From Bacteroides bouchesdurhonensis (lineage in GTDB: Bacteria; Bacteroidota; Bacteroidia; Bacteroidales; Bacteroidaceae), in contig NZ_LT707006.1 of assembly GCF_900155865.1 (NCBI RefSeq), forward strand, positions 343,490 through 407,489: 64,000 bases of DNA. Direction: 5' to 3'. Every line of letters begins with the position of its first letter. The first letter of the stretch is position 1. Below, piece after piece: positions 35,273 to 45,399 of the stretch. Both the position numbers and the translations under genes were made by a program. Under the pieces are notes generated by a model that saw nothing but the letters and a program-made list of their open reading frames with translations, did not search any database and was not told where the DNA came from.

Positions 35273-38200
35273 CTAGAATTGATGCATTCTTAACTGTTTA
35301 TCCACCAATATTCCATCCTTTATCTGCCATTCAAACTTCACTTTTCGTTTTGCTTTAAACTTTAAGATGAACAGTTCTTCGGACCCTTCCAGTGATTCCT
35401 GCTTTCCTATATTAACAAATGTAGGATAAAGAGATTTCACTCCATTGGTATGTAAGCGGTCATATGTCAGGTTTTCCATCGTTTTCATATTCAACGGTTC
35501 AACACCTACAAACTCATAATCATTCTGGTCATAAGGCAAAGCAAAGCTAAACGCATTCACTGATTGTAGTTCGTTACCTTTTACATGGATTTCTACAATT
35601 TCATCTTTTTGATAGATTTGTTTTGGAGTAGTAATGGATAAAGAACCTGATACTTTTTGGACAGCTTCTTTATCAACCCCACCTTCCAGCTGTGTTGTTA
35701 CTACAGAAATATCATAAGCATCAATCAGATTATTCATATTGATATCTCCTTTACTGATATATCCTTCATAATCAGAATCTCCACGACGTAATCCGGTATA
35801 ATTCATATAAGAAGTCAGATCATTACGGTCTATCTTACCATCATTATTTATATCACCTTGCAAATAACTGCTGGTTCCAGGTACTTTAAATACATATATT
35901 TCACGACCTGAACCATAATTTCCAACACCTGCCGTAACAACTAGTTTAATGTATCGAGCAGAAGGATGTTCCGGGAAACTGAATACTTTTACATCTGCAT
36001 TCCGTTGCCAGTCAAAAGCACCGGCTTCGGTCCAGTTCTCCTTATCCATACTATAGAATACGGTTCCCTTCAATAAGGTTCCATTTCCTGCATCCGTACG
36101 AGGTAAATAGTGGAATTTATCCAACTGATTGACTGTCTTAAGATCAATAATCAAATCCAATGGAATGGAATTGACACTATATTTTGTATGCCAAATATCT
36201 CCTGACTCAGCAAAGTCGAACAATCGGTTTACTCCGGCACCCCCTTGTGCAGCAGCAGAAGACTCACCTTCAATGCCATGTATAGCAAATTCCAACGGAT
36301 TTTCTTTCGTCGTCACATGTAGTTCTGCCCAATCGGAAATACCGTCTTTATTAACAGCACGCACTTTGAAACTATAAGGTGTTTCTGCAGCCAGATCTTC
36401 AAATAACAATTCCGTATCTTTGATAGTGGTATAAAGCATACCATTAAATTCAATTTCATAATAATCAGCATTAGCTACTTTATCCCATGTTGGTTTCAAA
36501 GTATATGCTTCTCTGTTTTGTTCAGATACCTGGACATTTTGCGGAGCTGATAAAGCACCTGTTGTCACACGATAGCTGTTTGACGGTTCAAAACGGAAGC
36601 CTTCTACTTTCAACATTACCGGATTCACTGTTACATCTGTAGAAGCAAGTTTAACACGTAACTGAGGATTCTTTGTAATCACCACTTTTTCAAATTCACT
36701 TCCTTTGGTTGCAAACTTATTCAAGTTAGGAGCAGCCTCATACCAATAAACATTCTCTCCTTTGAGGAAATCATCAATAGTAGTCACTTCTGTCAATTTC
36801 ACTCCTTTATTACCTATCTTTGCCACAAGTTTCTTAGGCTTTTCCGAAACATTGATACGTAATTCAGTCTTCTTTTCTTTCACCAATCCGTCAAAATCTC
36901 CTTTTACCGGATGTATGGTAATTGTTACACGATTCTTGTTATCTACATCCGATTCAATCAGGGTAGTGGCAAATCTTCCGTCTTTATATGCTTCTGTCAC
37001 TCCATCATCGTCATACTCCACCATGGAAGAGTGCTGATTGGGATAGAATTCATAAATACGAAGAGAATGGTCTATTTCGGTCACATTATTATTGGGATTA
37101 GTCATCGGGATAATAGCTCCGTTTTTGACAAATACCGGTAATTTCCAGATAGGTGCATCAAAGTTATTTATAACACAGTTACCCTCATATTTCTCTCCAC
37201 TAAAATAATCAATCCAGGCACCTTGGGGAAGATAGATACCATTACGAATATCATTCCCCTCTTTATCCCCTTTGGTAATTTGATAAACAGGAGCTACAAG
37301 AAAATCAGTACCATACATAAACTGGTACTGCGTTGCAGATCCATGTGTATAATCATTCGGATATTCGAGGAACATAGCCCGAATAAGAGGGAGCCCATCT
37401 ACCGCTTCATTAGCATAACTATAAGCATAAGGAATCAATTCTGATTTCAGTTTCAAATACATCCGGTTGATAGATGCAGCAGGTTCTCCAAGAGCATGAG
37501 GATATTTCTCATTGGCTCCCCAACCATCCATGTTCAACTGCATCGGAGTAAATGTCTTCCACTGAAAATCACGAATATTAACCGCTTTATCCTTACCACC
37601 AAAGATTCCATCCATATCCGAACAGATATTCGGCTGGCCGGAAAGTCCGGAACCAATATATGTCGGTATATGAAAACGAATGTATTCCCAAACACCTCCG
37701 GTTTGATCACCTGTCCAGATTCCGGCATAACGTTGAGTTCCTGCCCAGCCATCCAATGAGATGATAAAAGGACGGGCATTATTTCCATAATAAGGCATGA
37801 TATGACCTACATCTGCTACACCATTCAATCCGAAAGAATATCCGGAACCTACCCATGCTACATCAGTTTTCAGTACACGTACTCCTGCGTCACGAACTTC
37901 TTTAACTATATCACGTTGCAACAAAGCACTCACTCCCTCTTTAGGATGTAAATCCGATTGTGTCCATAGTCCGATTTCAACTCCATTCTCACGGGCATAT
38001 TCACCTAACTTTTTCAAGTTATCAATATTTCCATCCAATGTTTCCGTTTGCCCGTAACCGGCACCGTAACCGTCATTCGGCAACAACCATCCAAGAGGCA
38101 TATCCTGATTTTTATAACGATCAATTACCCCACGGGCAGAAAACTGATAGTTATTCTTTTCACCATTCAATGATTCCTTAATGCCCCCATTGTCTTTCTG

Positions 38201-39139
38201 ACTCTCTTTATACCGTTTCCCGTCTTCAAACAAAATTCCATTCGGATCTTCTTTCCAATAGTCACGATTATAAGCATTCAAATGTCCTTCATAAAAACCA
38301 AACTTAGGAAGCAGCACCGGATTTCCTGTTAATTGATAAAAATCGTTTAACAAAGCAACAGCTCCGTCACTCACCATAAAGAAAATATCCAGATAGGGAG
38401 ATTCATGAGACAATTTTACCATTCCTTTCTCTGTTGCACCAAAATCATATTCCCCTTTCTTGAAAGTATACCACATCATTCCATAACCATTCGTAGACCA
38501 ATAGAAAGGAGTAGGTGAAGCTACTCCGCCATCTGTCCAACTATTTTGGTTCTCAATAGCGATTACTTTATTTTTATGAGAAAAACGTCCATTCTGCACA
38601 CCTCCTCCATAAAAGTATTCTTCTGGCTTCTCTTTCAAAGTAACAGTTACTTTTTTAGGGTCAAATGCCACCGGAACCATCTCTTCAATGACGTATGCAT
38701 TAGTTGCCAGATTAGCAACTTTCATTAAAGTTGTTTTCTTATCCAATTCAATACGTACTTTTCCAGTAGACACCGTAATGACATTTTCATCTCCTCCTAT
38801 TTTAAACTGAGAAACTTTACGTCTGGGTTGGCCAACCAGTATCTGTGCTTCCGGAGTTGCTTCAGGATCACGAATAATACCTCCGGTAGGATCTCGAAAA
38901 ATACGGAATATATTCTCTCCATAAAAATCGATTGTTATCCGTTGCTGATCGGACAACAATACTTCAAAAGTCGTAGGATTAATCTTTTTCACAGCAAGAA
39001 TACCCGAAGTCTGCTGATTCTCCGTCAAAATACCATCTTTATTGTCCGTTACTGCAAATGTCTGCACTACCGGATACAAGAACAATAATACGAAGATACC
39101 TTTAAGATATCGTAAATAAGAAGAATAGGTGTTTTTCAT
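35273..39139 (-). CDS. GH31 glycosidase with fibronectin, F5/8, dockerin-like and cohesin-like modules
   Basis: 1288 residues from ATG 39139, with a signal peptide (to about VVQTFAVT). The GH31 barrel carries the nucleophile in LKTDVAWVGSG (near 422) and the acid/base in ICSDMDGIFGG (near 507), so an alpha-glucosidase or alpha-xylosidase activity is expected. After beta domains come a fibronectin-III repeat (APQNVQVSEQNREAYTLKP), an F5/8 discoidin domain (RYIKLVVTAGVGNYG), two EF-like dockerin loops (GDINNDGKIDRNDL and GDINMNNLIDAYDI) and a C-terminal cohesin-like sandwich (VNAFSFALPYDQNDYEFVG). 30 bp downstream of the radical SAM gene. Confidence 0.88.
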   Translation of the reverse strand: MKNTYSSYLRYLKGIFVLLFLYPVVQTFAVTDNKDGILTENQQTSGILAVKKINPTTFEVLLSDQQRITIDFYGENIFRIFRDPTGGIIRDPEATPEAQILVGQPRRKVSQFKIGGDENVITVSTGKVRIELDKKTTLMKVANLATNAYVIEEMVPVAFDPKKVTVTLKEKPEEYFYGGGVQNGRFSHKNKVIAIENQNSWTDGGVASPTPFYWSTNGYGMMWYTFKKGEYDFGATEKGMVKLSHESPYLDIFFMVSDGAVALLNDFYQLTGNPVLLPKFGFYEGHLNAYNRDYWKEDPNGILFEDGKRYKESQKDNGGIKESLNGEKNNYQFSARGVIDRYKNQDMPLGWLLPNDGYGAGYGQTETLDGNIDNLKKLGEYARENGVEIGLWTQSDLHPKEGVSALLQRDIVKEVRDAGVRVLKTDVAWVGSGYSFGLNGVADVGHIMPYYGNNARPFIISLDGWAGTQRYAGIWTGDQTGGVWEYIRFHIPTYIGSGLSGQPNICSDMDGIFGGKDKAVNIRDFQWKTFTPMQLNMDGWGANEKYPHALGEPAASINRMYLKLKSELIPYAYSYANEAVDGLPLIRAMFLEYPNDYTHGSATQYQFMYGTDFLVAPVYQITKGDKEGNDIRNGIYLPQGAWIDYFSGEKYEGNCVINNFDAPIWKLPVFVKNGAIIPMTNPNNNVTEIDHSLRIYEFYPNQHSSMVEYDDDGVTEAYKDGRFATTLIESDVDNKNRVTITIHPVKGDFDGLVKEKKTELRINVSEKPKKLVAKIGNKGVKLTEVTTIDDFLKGENVYWYEAAPNLNKFATKGSEFEKVVITKNPQLRVKLASTDVTVNPVMLKVEGFRFEPSNSYRVTTGALSAPQNVQVSEQNREAYTLKPTWDKVANADYYEIEFNGMLYTTIKDTELLFEDLAAETPYSFKVRAVNKDGISDWAELHVTTKENPLEFAIHGIEGESSAAAQGGAGVNRLFDFAESGDIWHTKYSVNSIPLDLIIDLKTVNQLDKFHYLPRTDAGNGTLLKGTVFYSMDKENWTEAGAFDWQRNADVKVFSFPEHPSARYIKLVVTAGVGNYGSGREIYVFKVPGTSSYLQGDINNDGKIDRNDLTSYMNYTGLRRGDSDYEGYISKGDINMNNLIDAYDISVVTTQLEGGVDKEAVQKVSGSLSITTPKQIYQKDEIVEIHVKGNELQSVNAFSFALPYDQNDYEFVGVEPLNMKTMENLTYDRLHTNGVKSLYPTFVNIGKQESLEGSEELFILKFKAKRKVKFEWQIKDGILVDKQLRMHQF

Positions 39140-39169
39140 TTTTATTATTATATAGTATAGTATCAAATA

Positions 39170-39943
39170 TTAATAAGAAGCTGTAACCGGAATCCCCGTT
39201 TTATTTATCAATTCTACAATCCGGTCTAACTCTTCATGAGTAGCTTTCTGCAAATCATGATCCGGCGTTTCCCGATCAATTGTATAAATCATCACTTGTC
39301 GGGGGGCAATTTCTTTCACTGCCTCTAGCCAGGGAAGTACAAAATCATCTGTTGTATTATCCACATCTTTCCCAAGATAACTTCCTTTCAAAAACATAGT
39401 TTGAACAATACAATTCCCTTTGAACTCCTTCATCTTTTCAATGATCTGCCTCACTGAATATTTACCATTGGGACGATCCAATAAATGAATATACTCTTCA
39501 TTTACCGTATCCAACTTCAGAATGTTATTATCTATCCTATTCAGTGCTTCGAAAACAGCCGGACGATTAATGAAGGTAGAATTACTCAATACACTTACTT
39601 TTGCATTCGGAAAATATTTATCTCTGAGAGCAAGCGTATCTTCTATAATTTCTGAAAAATGGGGATGAGCAGTCGGTTCTCCATTTCCTGCAAAAGTAAA
39701 TACATCAGGAGTAGGTCCGTTTGCTTGCATATCTTTCAGCTTTTCTTCAAGAGCCGTACGAACTTCTTCACGAGTAGGAAAAGGTTTTCTTGCACGATGA
39801 TCGGCATTGAAACCACATTCACAATAAATACAGTCGAATGAACAAACCTTGCCGTCTGCCGGTAATAAATTAATTCCTAAAGAAACACCCAAGCGGCGGG
39901 AATGTACAGGCCCAAAAATGGGTGAAGGATAGATAATAGTCAT
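39170..39943 (-). CDS. Radical SAM protein
   Basis: 257 residues. The 4Fe-4S/SAM site is CSFDCIYC (C-x3-C-x2-C, near 33-40), with the SAM-binding FAGNGEPTAHP near 84. The family of short radical SAM proteins beginning IFGPVHSRRLG is widespread in Bacteroidetes; its substrate is not established. Cytoplasmic. Directly upstream of the GH31 gene but functionally unrelated by sequence. Confidence 0.88.
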   Translation of the reverse strand: MTIIYPSPIFGPVHSRRLGVSLGINLLPADGKVCSFDCIYCECGFNADHRARKPFPTREEVRTALEEKLKDMQANGPTPDVFTFAGNGEPTAHPHFSEIIEDTLALRDKYFPNAKVSVLSNSTFINRPAVFEALNRIDNNILKLDTVNEEYIHLLDRPNGKYSVRQIIEKMKEFKGNCIVQTMFLKGSYLGKDVDNTTDDFVLPWLEAVKEIAPRQVMIYTIDRETPDHDLQKATHEELDRIVELINKTGIPVTASY

Positions 39944-40020
39944 TTTATTTCAAATTTTGACAATTTACAGTTTGACATTTAAGCGTATATTCCCATACAT
40001 CTTAACACTGCACAAAGATA

Positions 40021-42072
40021 CTAAAACTTGATACGCAGTTGCATCTGTATATCCGCTTTTTTATTTCCACGAATTAAATCGTTACCGGAACCTATCTCAT
40101 CCCGGTTTAAATAAGTAGTTTCTCCAAATTTAGTTATGAACATCCAATGCTCATTGAAGTCATAACGAAGGTGAGCAACACAACGAAATCCTTGTCCTTG
40201 AAACGAAGGAGTATAAAATGTATAAAGTAGTCCTTTCTCAGAGATATATACTCTCGAATCATAATCATCCGTATAAAAGTAACTGCCCTGAACTTCAGCA
40301 AACAGCCTGGTTCCGGACAGTCGATAAGATATCATCCCTGTAGCCTGATATCCTAGGCTAGCAGCTTTGTCCTGAGAATAAAAATGATTATATTCTAAAG
40401 TTGTACGAAAAGATAACACCTCATTTAAAGAATAGTTCAAGCGATAACGAAGTTGATGATGATAAATTGGAAGTATAATACTACCTTTAGTTCCTGACAG
40501 ATCCCGCTCTTTTTGTTTATAACGGTACTTTAAATACATCGATAAATTTTTATGTGGAGAAAAGGTTGCCTGAATCAGAGCATCTATCCCATGAGAACCG
40601 GTTTTACTGATTCGATACTTTTTCCATGGAAAAGAAAATAAATCGCATGAGGCTAAAAAGTTCCAGTAACGAAAAGGGGAAGTTTCAACACCTAGATAAT
40701 ATCCCTGTTCATTCTGAACTGTACTTCCTTCTCCAAAAGAATGAGCAAACATCGCCCAATAATCAAACGAATAAAACCGTTGTATCAATACCAAATGAGT
40801 TCCTTCCATCAATGAATACTGAAAACGATTCAAAGAAGCCCAACCTTGTTTTCCTTTTGCCGTCTCTCCCTGAAAAGAAAAACGATGCCATTGATATGCA
40901 TAATCAATACCTAAATTATAGAATTGATTACCATGAAGATTATACTTGGAATAGCCTGTTAATTCCGGTTCATAAGGATGGTTGAAAACATAGTAAATAC
41001 CTGTGATTCCCAGATGAATATGGCTTTGTTGATAACTTATGTTTCCACCTGTTAATTGCAAAGTGAACAAGTTCTTTTTATCCGCTTCCTTTTGGCTTCG
41101 ATGTAACCCCGCTTTATAAATAGAAGTTATCTTCCCGTCTGTTAATACTCCATCCATCGACCGATGTGAATAAAAGCCGGAAATATTAAGCTTTTCAGTA
41201 AGAGACACAGTAGCCGCCACTCCCCGGAAATAATTCATTTCATCTGTTGAAGAGTGCTTCTTGATACCCTTTCCTCTGGATGTAAATGAAGAAGCATAAA
41301 CAGTCTTTCCCATCAGATAATCAGTGCTGACTACCAATCCTTGTCCAAAACTTAACCGATAGTTACCAACAGATAATGTTTTCAACCGACCGCAATTTTG
41401 TAGTAACAGATAAAATGAGTAATAATCATACCCATAGCCGTTATGTAAAGCTCCAAAAGGTTCTCCGGCATCCTTTTCTGCAACTACTCCGACATAAAGT
41501 CGATCACTATATCGAAATCCATATTTCACAGAGTTATAAACAGAAGGTCCCAGATAGGTATGTTCATAACCTTTTCGCTTATAAAACGGTATATCCATGC
41601 GAGTTAGCACTTCATGCTTTCCATACTTCAATGCATTATTCAACATACTTTTCCACTGAAAAGAAGATCTATTGTTAATTTCTTCAACACATACAAAAGG
41701 CAGTAAATATTGAATGGTTCGCTTATCCATCTCCTCTACTAACTGAAGTTCATAAAGAGTCTTCATCGAGCCATGTACATATACATAAGCCAATAAGTGT
41801 TCTATCTGCAAACCAGTTAAAAAAGGAAATTGTTCCAATTGTTCACGGGTAGCTGCATTCAGATTAACAGGTTCTTGTAAACGAACAGAAAGTTCTTCCA
41901 ATTCATTTTCCCAATTCTGTTCATTAACAAAGTTATCAATATCATTATTAACAGATAAATCTTCGAGTACATCATCTAGAAGGCTCTCAGGCTGGTTTTG
42001 AGCACTACAAGCAGGAATAATAAACAGGCTGTTTATAATACTTATCAACCATAATAGTTGATTTCTTTTCAT
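40021..42072 (-). CDS. Helix-hairpin-helix domain protein with probable outer-membrane barrel
   Basis: 683 residues. Signal peptide (ends IIPACSAQN; the Cys could be a lipobox). A ComEA-like helix-hairpin-helix region follows (LNAATREQLEQFPFLTGLQ, TLYELQLVEEMD), then about 500 residues of alternating aromatic strands ending in a terminal Phe (MQLRIKF), as in outer-membrane beta-barrels. Function unknown; known in Bacteroidetes as an HHH-barrel fusion. Divergent from the DUF4294 gene. Confidence 0.75.
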   Translation of the reverse strand: MKRNQLLWLISIINSLFIIPACSAQNQPESLLDDVLEDLSVNNDIDNFVNEQNWENELEELSVRLQEPVNLNAATREQLEQFPFLTGLQIEHLLAYVYVHGSMKTLYELQLVEEMDKRTIQYLLPFVCVEEINNRSSFQWKSMLNNALKYGKHEVLTRMDIPFYKRKGYEHTYLGPSVYNSVKYGFRYSDRLYVGVVAEKDAGEPFGALHNGYGYDYYSFYLLLQNCGRLKTLSVGNYRLSFGQGLVVSTDYLMGKTVYASSFTSRGKGIKKHSSTDEMNYFRGVAATVSLTEKLNISGFYSHRSMDGVLTDGKITSIYKAGLHRSQKEADKKNLFTLQLTGGNISYQQSHIHLGITGIYYVFNHPYEPELTGYSKYNLHGNQFYNLGIDYAYQWHRFSFQGETAKGKQGWASLNRFQYSLMEGTHLVLIQRFYSFDYWAMFAHSFGEGSTVQNEQGYYLGVETSPFRYWNFLASCDLFSFPWKKYRISKTGSHGIDALIQATFSPHKNLSMYLKYRYKQKERDLSGTKGSIILPIYHHQLRYRLNYSLNEVLSFRTTLEYNHFYSQDKAASLGYQATGMISYRLSGTRLFAEVQGSYFYTDDYDSRVYISEKGLLYTFYTPSFQGQGFRCVAHLRYDFNEHWMFITKFGETTYLNRDEIGSGNDLIRGNKKADIQMQLRIKF

Positions 42073-42146
42073 TTGAATTTATGTTTCATTTTCCTGTCGT
42101 TAGAGGAAAAAGTCCGTGAAGTTACTTTAAATAGGTTAATACCCCA

Positions 42147-42803
42147 ATGAAAAACAAGAATAATAAAAAAGATATGAAGATAATATCTTATTTTTGTCAT
42201 GTGAATAAACGACTTAACATATTATTAATGATAATGTTTGCTATGTTCTGTTCATTCCGTGTACAGGCTCAGGAAAAGCAAAGCATTAATGGATATCTGG
42301 TTCCAATGTGTATCTACGAAGGTGATACCATCCCTTGGATCCAGCTAAGACCTGTTTATATCTTCCGCCCATTAAAATTCAAAAACCAAAAAGAAGAAAT
42401 AGAATATAACCGACTGGTACGAAACGTAAAAAAAGTATATCCTATCTCTAAAGAAATCCATCGTGCTATCATCGAAACTTACGAGTATCTTCAAACATTA
42501 CCTAATGAGAAAGCTCGTCAAAAGCATATCAAGCGTGTTGAGAAGGGATTAAAGGAACAATATACTGCGCAAATGAAAAAATTATCTTTTTCCCAAGGAA
42601 AGCTGTTAATAAAGTTGGTAGACAGACAAAGCAATCAGACTAGTTATGAACTAGTGAAAGCTTTTATGGGACCATTCAAAGCAGGTTTTTATCAAACATT
42701 TGCTTCCTTATTTGGTGCTAGCTTGAAAAAGGAATATGATCCGTTGGGAGAAGATAAACTAACAGAAAGAATCGTCTTAATGATAGAAAGCGGACAAATT
42801 TAA
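42147..42803 (+). CDS. DUF4294 domain protein
   Basis: 218 residues as written from the first ATG. The conserved part is NGYLVPMCIYEGDTIPWI, RPVYIFRPLKFK, and YNRLVRNVKKVYPISKEI, the DUF4294 pattern. The start is uncertain: ATG codons at 42147 and 42174, or GTG 42201, which would give a neat signal peptide (NKRLNILLMIMFAMFCSFRVQAQ without preamble) and lies just after a TATTTTTG box at 42189. Exported; role unknown. Confidence 0.8.
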   Translation: MKNKNNKKDMKIISYFCHVNKRLNILLMIMFAMFCSFRVQAQEKQSINGYLVPMCIYEGDTIPWIQLRPVYIFRPLKFKNQKEEIEYNRLVRNVKKVYPISKEIHRAIIETYEYLQTLPNEKARQKHIKRVEKGLKEQYTAQMKKLSFSQGKLLIKLVDRQSNQTSYELVKAFMGPFKAGFYQTFASLFGASLKKEYDPLGEDKLTERIVLMIESGQI

Positions 42804-42829
42804 TGATACGTTATAAACAAGAATTATAT

Positions 42830-42877
42830 GCTGGTTATTAAATGATTAACAGAGATATAAACCACTTATTAACCAGC
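42830..42877. terminator. Weak hairpin between convergent genes
   Basis: GCTGGTTA/TAACCAGC arms with a 32-nt loop between the DUF4294 and TrmH genes, which converge here. Confidence 0.35.
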
Positions 42878-42890
42878 TATTATCATCTTA

Positions 42891-43418
42891 TCAACTAAGC
42901 TTTTTGAATAAATCCCAAATTACAATGCCTGTTGTCACAGAAACATTTAAAGAGTGCTTTGTACCATATTGGGGAATTTCTATACAGCCATCTGAATGGT
43001 CAATCACTTCTTGTTGAACACCTTTCACTTCATTTCCCATTACGATAGCATATTTCTTTGTTTTATCCAATTCCAATTTATCTAGCATAATACTACCTTC
43101 TGCTTGTTCGATCGAATAAACAATATATCCCTCTTTCCGAAGGTTATCAACTGCATTAACAGCGTTATTAACATACTTCCAATTTACAGTAAATTCAGCT
43201 CCTAATGCAGTTTTATGCATTTCCGGATGTGGAGGAACAGCTGTTATACCACACAAATAAATACATTCAATACGAAATGCATCTGAAGTACGAAATACAG
43301 AACCTATGTTATGCAGACTACGGATATCATCTAATACAACCACCAGAGGCAGTTTTTCAGCCTGTTTAAACTCTTCCGCAGTAATGCGGTTCAACTCAGT
43401 TATCTTTAGTTTTCTCAT
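42891..43418 (-). CDS. TrmH/SpoU-family RNA 2'-O-methyltransferase
   Basis: 175 residues, the length of a minimal SPOUT domain. The three SpoU motifs are present: SLHNIGSVFRTSDA, YAIVMGNEVKGV and IPQYGTKHSLNVSV, the last two forming the knotted SAM site. Substrate RNA (tRNA or rRNA position) cannot be told from sequence. Confidence 0.9.
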   Translation of the reverse strand: MRKLKITELNRITAEEFKQAEKLPLVVVLDDIRSLHNIGSVFRTSDAFRIECIYLCGITAVPPHPEMHKTALGAEFTVNWKYVNNAVNAVDNLRKEGYIVYSIEQAEGSIMLDKLELDKTKKYAIVMGNEVKGVQQEVIDHSDGCIEIPQYGTKHSLNVSVTTGIVIWDLFKKLS

Positions 43419-43907
43419 ACAGCTATTTCATTTAATACATTCCGGTTACAAAAGTAATTCTTTTCTGTTAAGAGAGATGTTGATAACGGTTTAAAACCTG
43501 TCAAAACAATCAGCAAAGATTTTAAAAAATAATCCTTGCATTATTCAAAAGAAGATGTAGGAAGCCCCTCTTATGAACATTCCAAAAAAGTAAACTATAA
43601 CTTTCTACCCCACCTTAAACATATTTTTCACCACTTTCATAGCTGTTTATATCTATAAAGTTTTTAACTTTGCAACTTATCAACAGGAAGTGAATAGCTT
43701 TTTTCTGTCTAGTCAGAGCTTTATGATAATGAAGTATATAGACAATATATTACCTATTTTTCATCCGTTCATAATGAACTAATAAAGTAGAAGCAGAAGC
43801 TAATAACTTATCTGACAAGAAAAACAGGATTTATCTTCTAACACTATTAACAGGCTATTATCACTAACAAAGGTTTTTTTTAAAAGGAAAGAAAAAAGAA
43901 TATTATT
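43419..43907 (+). other. nadA upstream region with long leader
   Basis: A -7 box TAACTTTG lies at 43665-43672, so the transcript would carry a leader of about 230 nt. The leader is AT-rich with short repeated TTAACAGG/TTATCA words and ends in a poly-purine tract before ATG. I see no known riboswitch fold. Nothing else is recognisable between 43419 and 43664. Confidence 0.4.
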
Positions 43908-44846
43908 ATGAATGAACTAATAAAAGCTATTAACGAGCTGAAAAAAGAAAAGAATGCAATCATTCTGGGTCACTACTACCAGAAGGGTGAAATACAAGAT
44001 ATCGCTGATTACGTTGGCGACAGTCTGGCATTGGCTCAATGGGCAGCAAAAACGGAAGCGGACATTATTGTAATGTGCGGTGTTCATTTCATGGGAGAAA
44101 CGGCAAAAGTGCTCTGTCCTGAAAAGAAAGTGTTGGTGCCCGACATGAATGCGGGTTGTTCACTAGCAGACAGTTGTCCGGCTGACAAGTTTGCACAGTT
44201 TGTCAAAGAGCATCCGGGGTACACTGTTATCTCGTATGTCAATACGACGGCTGCTGTGAAAGCGGTAACAGATGTAGTGGTAACTTCCACCAATGCCAAG
44301 CAGATTGTGGAAAGCTTTCCCAAAGATGAGAAAATAATCTTTGGACCGGATCGGAATTTGGGTAATTATATCAACTCAGTTACGAACCGTGATATGTTAC
44401 TTTGGGACGGTGCTTGCCATGTGCATGAACAATTCTCTGTGGAAAAGATTGTAGAACTGAAAACGGAGCATCCTGATGCAATCGTATTGGCTCATCCCGA
44501 ATGCAAAAGTACAGTGTTGAAACTGGCTGATGTAGTAGGTTCTACAGCTGCTTTATTAAAATATGCAGTAAACCATCCGGAAAAGAAGTATATTGTTGCT
44601 ACTGAATCGGGTATTCTACATGAGATGCAAAAGAGGTGTCCGCAGACTACATTTATTCCAGCTCCTCCGAACGATAGTACATGTGGCTGTAATGAGTGTA
44701 GCTTTATGCGGTTAAATACGTTAGAGAAGCTCTATGAGTGTTTGAAGAATGAGTCTCCGGAAATTACGGTAGATCCTGAAGTGGCAAAGAAAGCTGTAAA
44801 ACCTATTCAACGAATGTTGGATATTTCGGTAAAGCTGGGATTGTAA
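43908..44846 (+). CDS. nadA: Quinolinate synthase A
   Basis: 312 residues. The signature HYYQKGEIQDIADYVGDSLA, the 4Fe-4S ligands in MCGVHFMGE, GACHVHE and the C-terminal STCGCNECSFMRL, and AHPECK are all present. It condenses iminoaspartate from NadB with dihydroxyacetone phosphate to quinolinate. The nearest nadB is at 20347 in this window; no nadC is present. Confidence 0.96.
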   Translation: MNELIKAINELKKEKNAIILGHYYQKGEIQDIADYVGDSLALAQWAAKTEADIIVMCGVHFMGETAKVLCPEKKVLVPDMNAGCSLADSCPADKFAQFVKEHPGYTVISYVNTTAAVKAVTDVVVTSTNAKQIVESFPKDEKIIFGPDRNLGNYINSVTNRDMLLWDGACHVHEQFSVEKIVELKTEHPDAIVLAHPECKSTVLKLADVVGSTAALLKYAVNHPEKKYIVATESGILHEMQKRCPQTTFIPAPPNDSTCGCNECSFMRLNTLEKLYECLKNESPEITVDPEVAKKAVKPIQRMLDISVKLGL

Positions 44847-44901
44847 TTGCATGGATATGAATAAATAGAAGATTAATAAGTTCATATCACAGTAGTAAAA
44901 C

Positions 44902-45102
44902 GGTTTCCTTCATCGTCATATTTATGCATATTTGATTGATATATAGTAAATTACAATGAAGCTTCTTTTTTATGACATTTTAGTCAGTAAGTGTCTTCGT
45001 AATAATTACTTATTTTGACCAATAATGTAAATAAAAAGATACTTCATTATAATGGGTTGATATTTAGTGGAATAACTAAAAACATGACGATGAAGGAAAA
45101 CC
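44902..45102. repeat. Imperfect 200-bp inverted repeat (MITE-like or structured RNA)
   Basis: The ends GGTTTCCTTCATCGTCAT (44902-44919) and ATGACGATGAAGGAAAACC (45084-45102) pair almost perfectly. Inner segments also pair: ATTACAATGAAG with CTTCATTATAAT, then CTTTTTTATGACATT with its near-complement, leaving a small centre. No ORF. The form is that of a miniature inverted-repeat element, or a long hairpin transcript end for nadA. Confidence 0.75.
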
Positions 45103-45311
45103 ATTGTTCACTTGCTAAAGTAGCTACTTTTTATTAGAAAAAAGACTTCGATGTTTATATAAAACCATAGTAATGTTTGAAAAAAAGATCGAAGTGATTG
45201 AATTTAAACTTCCCATAGTTTTATTTTAAGTATATCTTTTGATGGAAAGATACGTTCAATCGGACACCATTTACCTATTGATTATAGTAAAAGAAGTGGT
45301 TGTTTTACTTA

Positions 45312-45399
45312 ACTCTAGTATATCTTTTATCCAACTCTAGTATATCTCTTGCTTAGTTCTTCTATATCTTTTTACTTACTCTAGTATATCTTATTGAAT
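45312..45399. repeat. Second array with exact 22-bp period
   Basis: Units beginning at 45312, 45334, 45356 and 45378 contain ACTCTAGTATATCT (the third is GTTCTTCTATATCT), each followed by an AT-rich spacer. The TATATCT core recurs at 45319, 45341, 45363 and 45385. The period equals that of the 12870-12950 array although the unit differs. Confidence 0.85.

Noticed and set aside
43673..43907. Known NAD riboswitch upstream of nadA
   Set aside because: I cannot recognise the conserved core of any described riboswitch; only the leader length is unusual.
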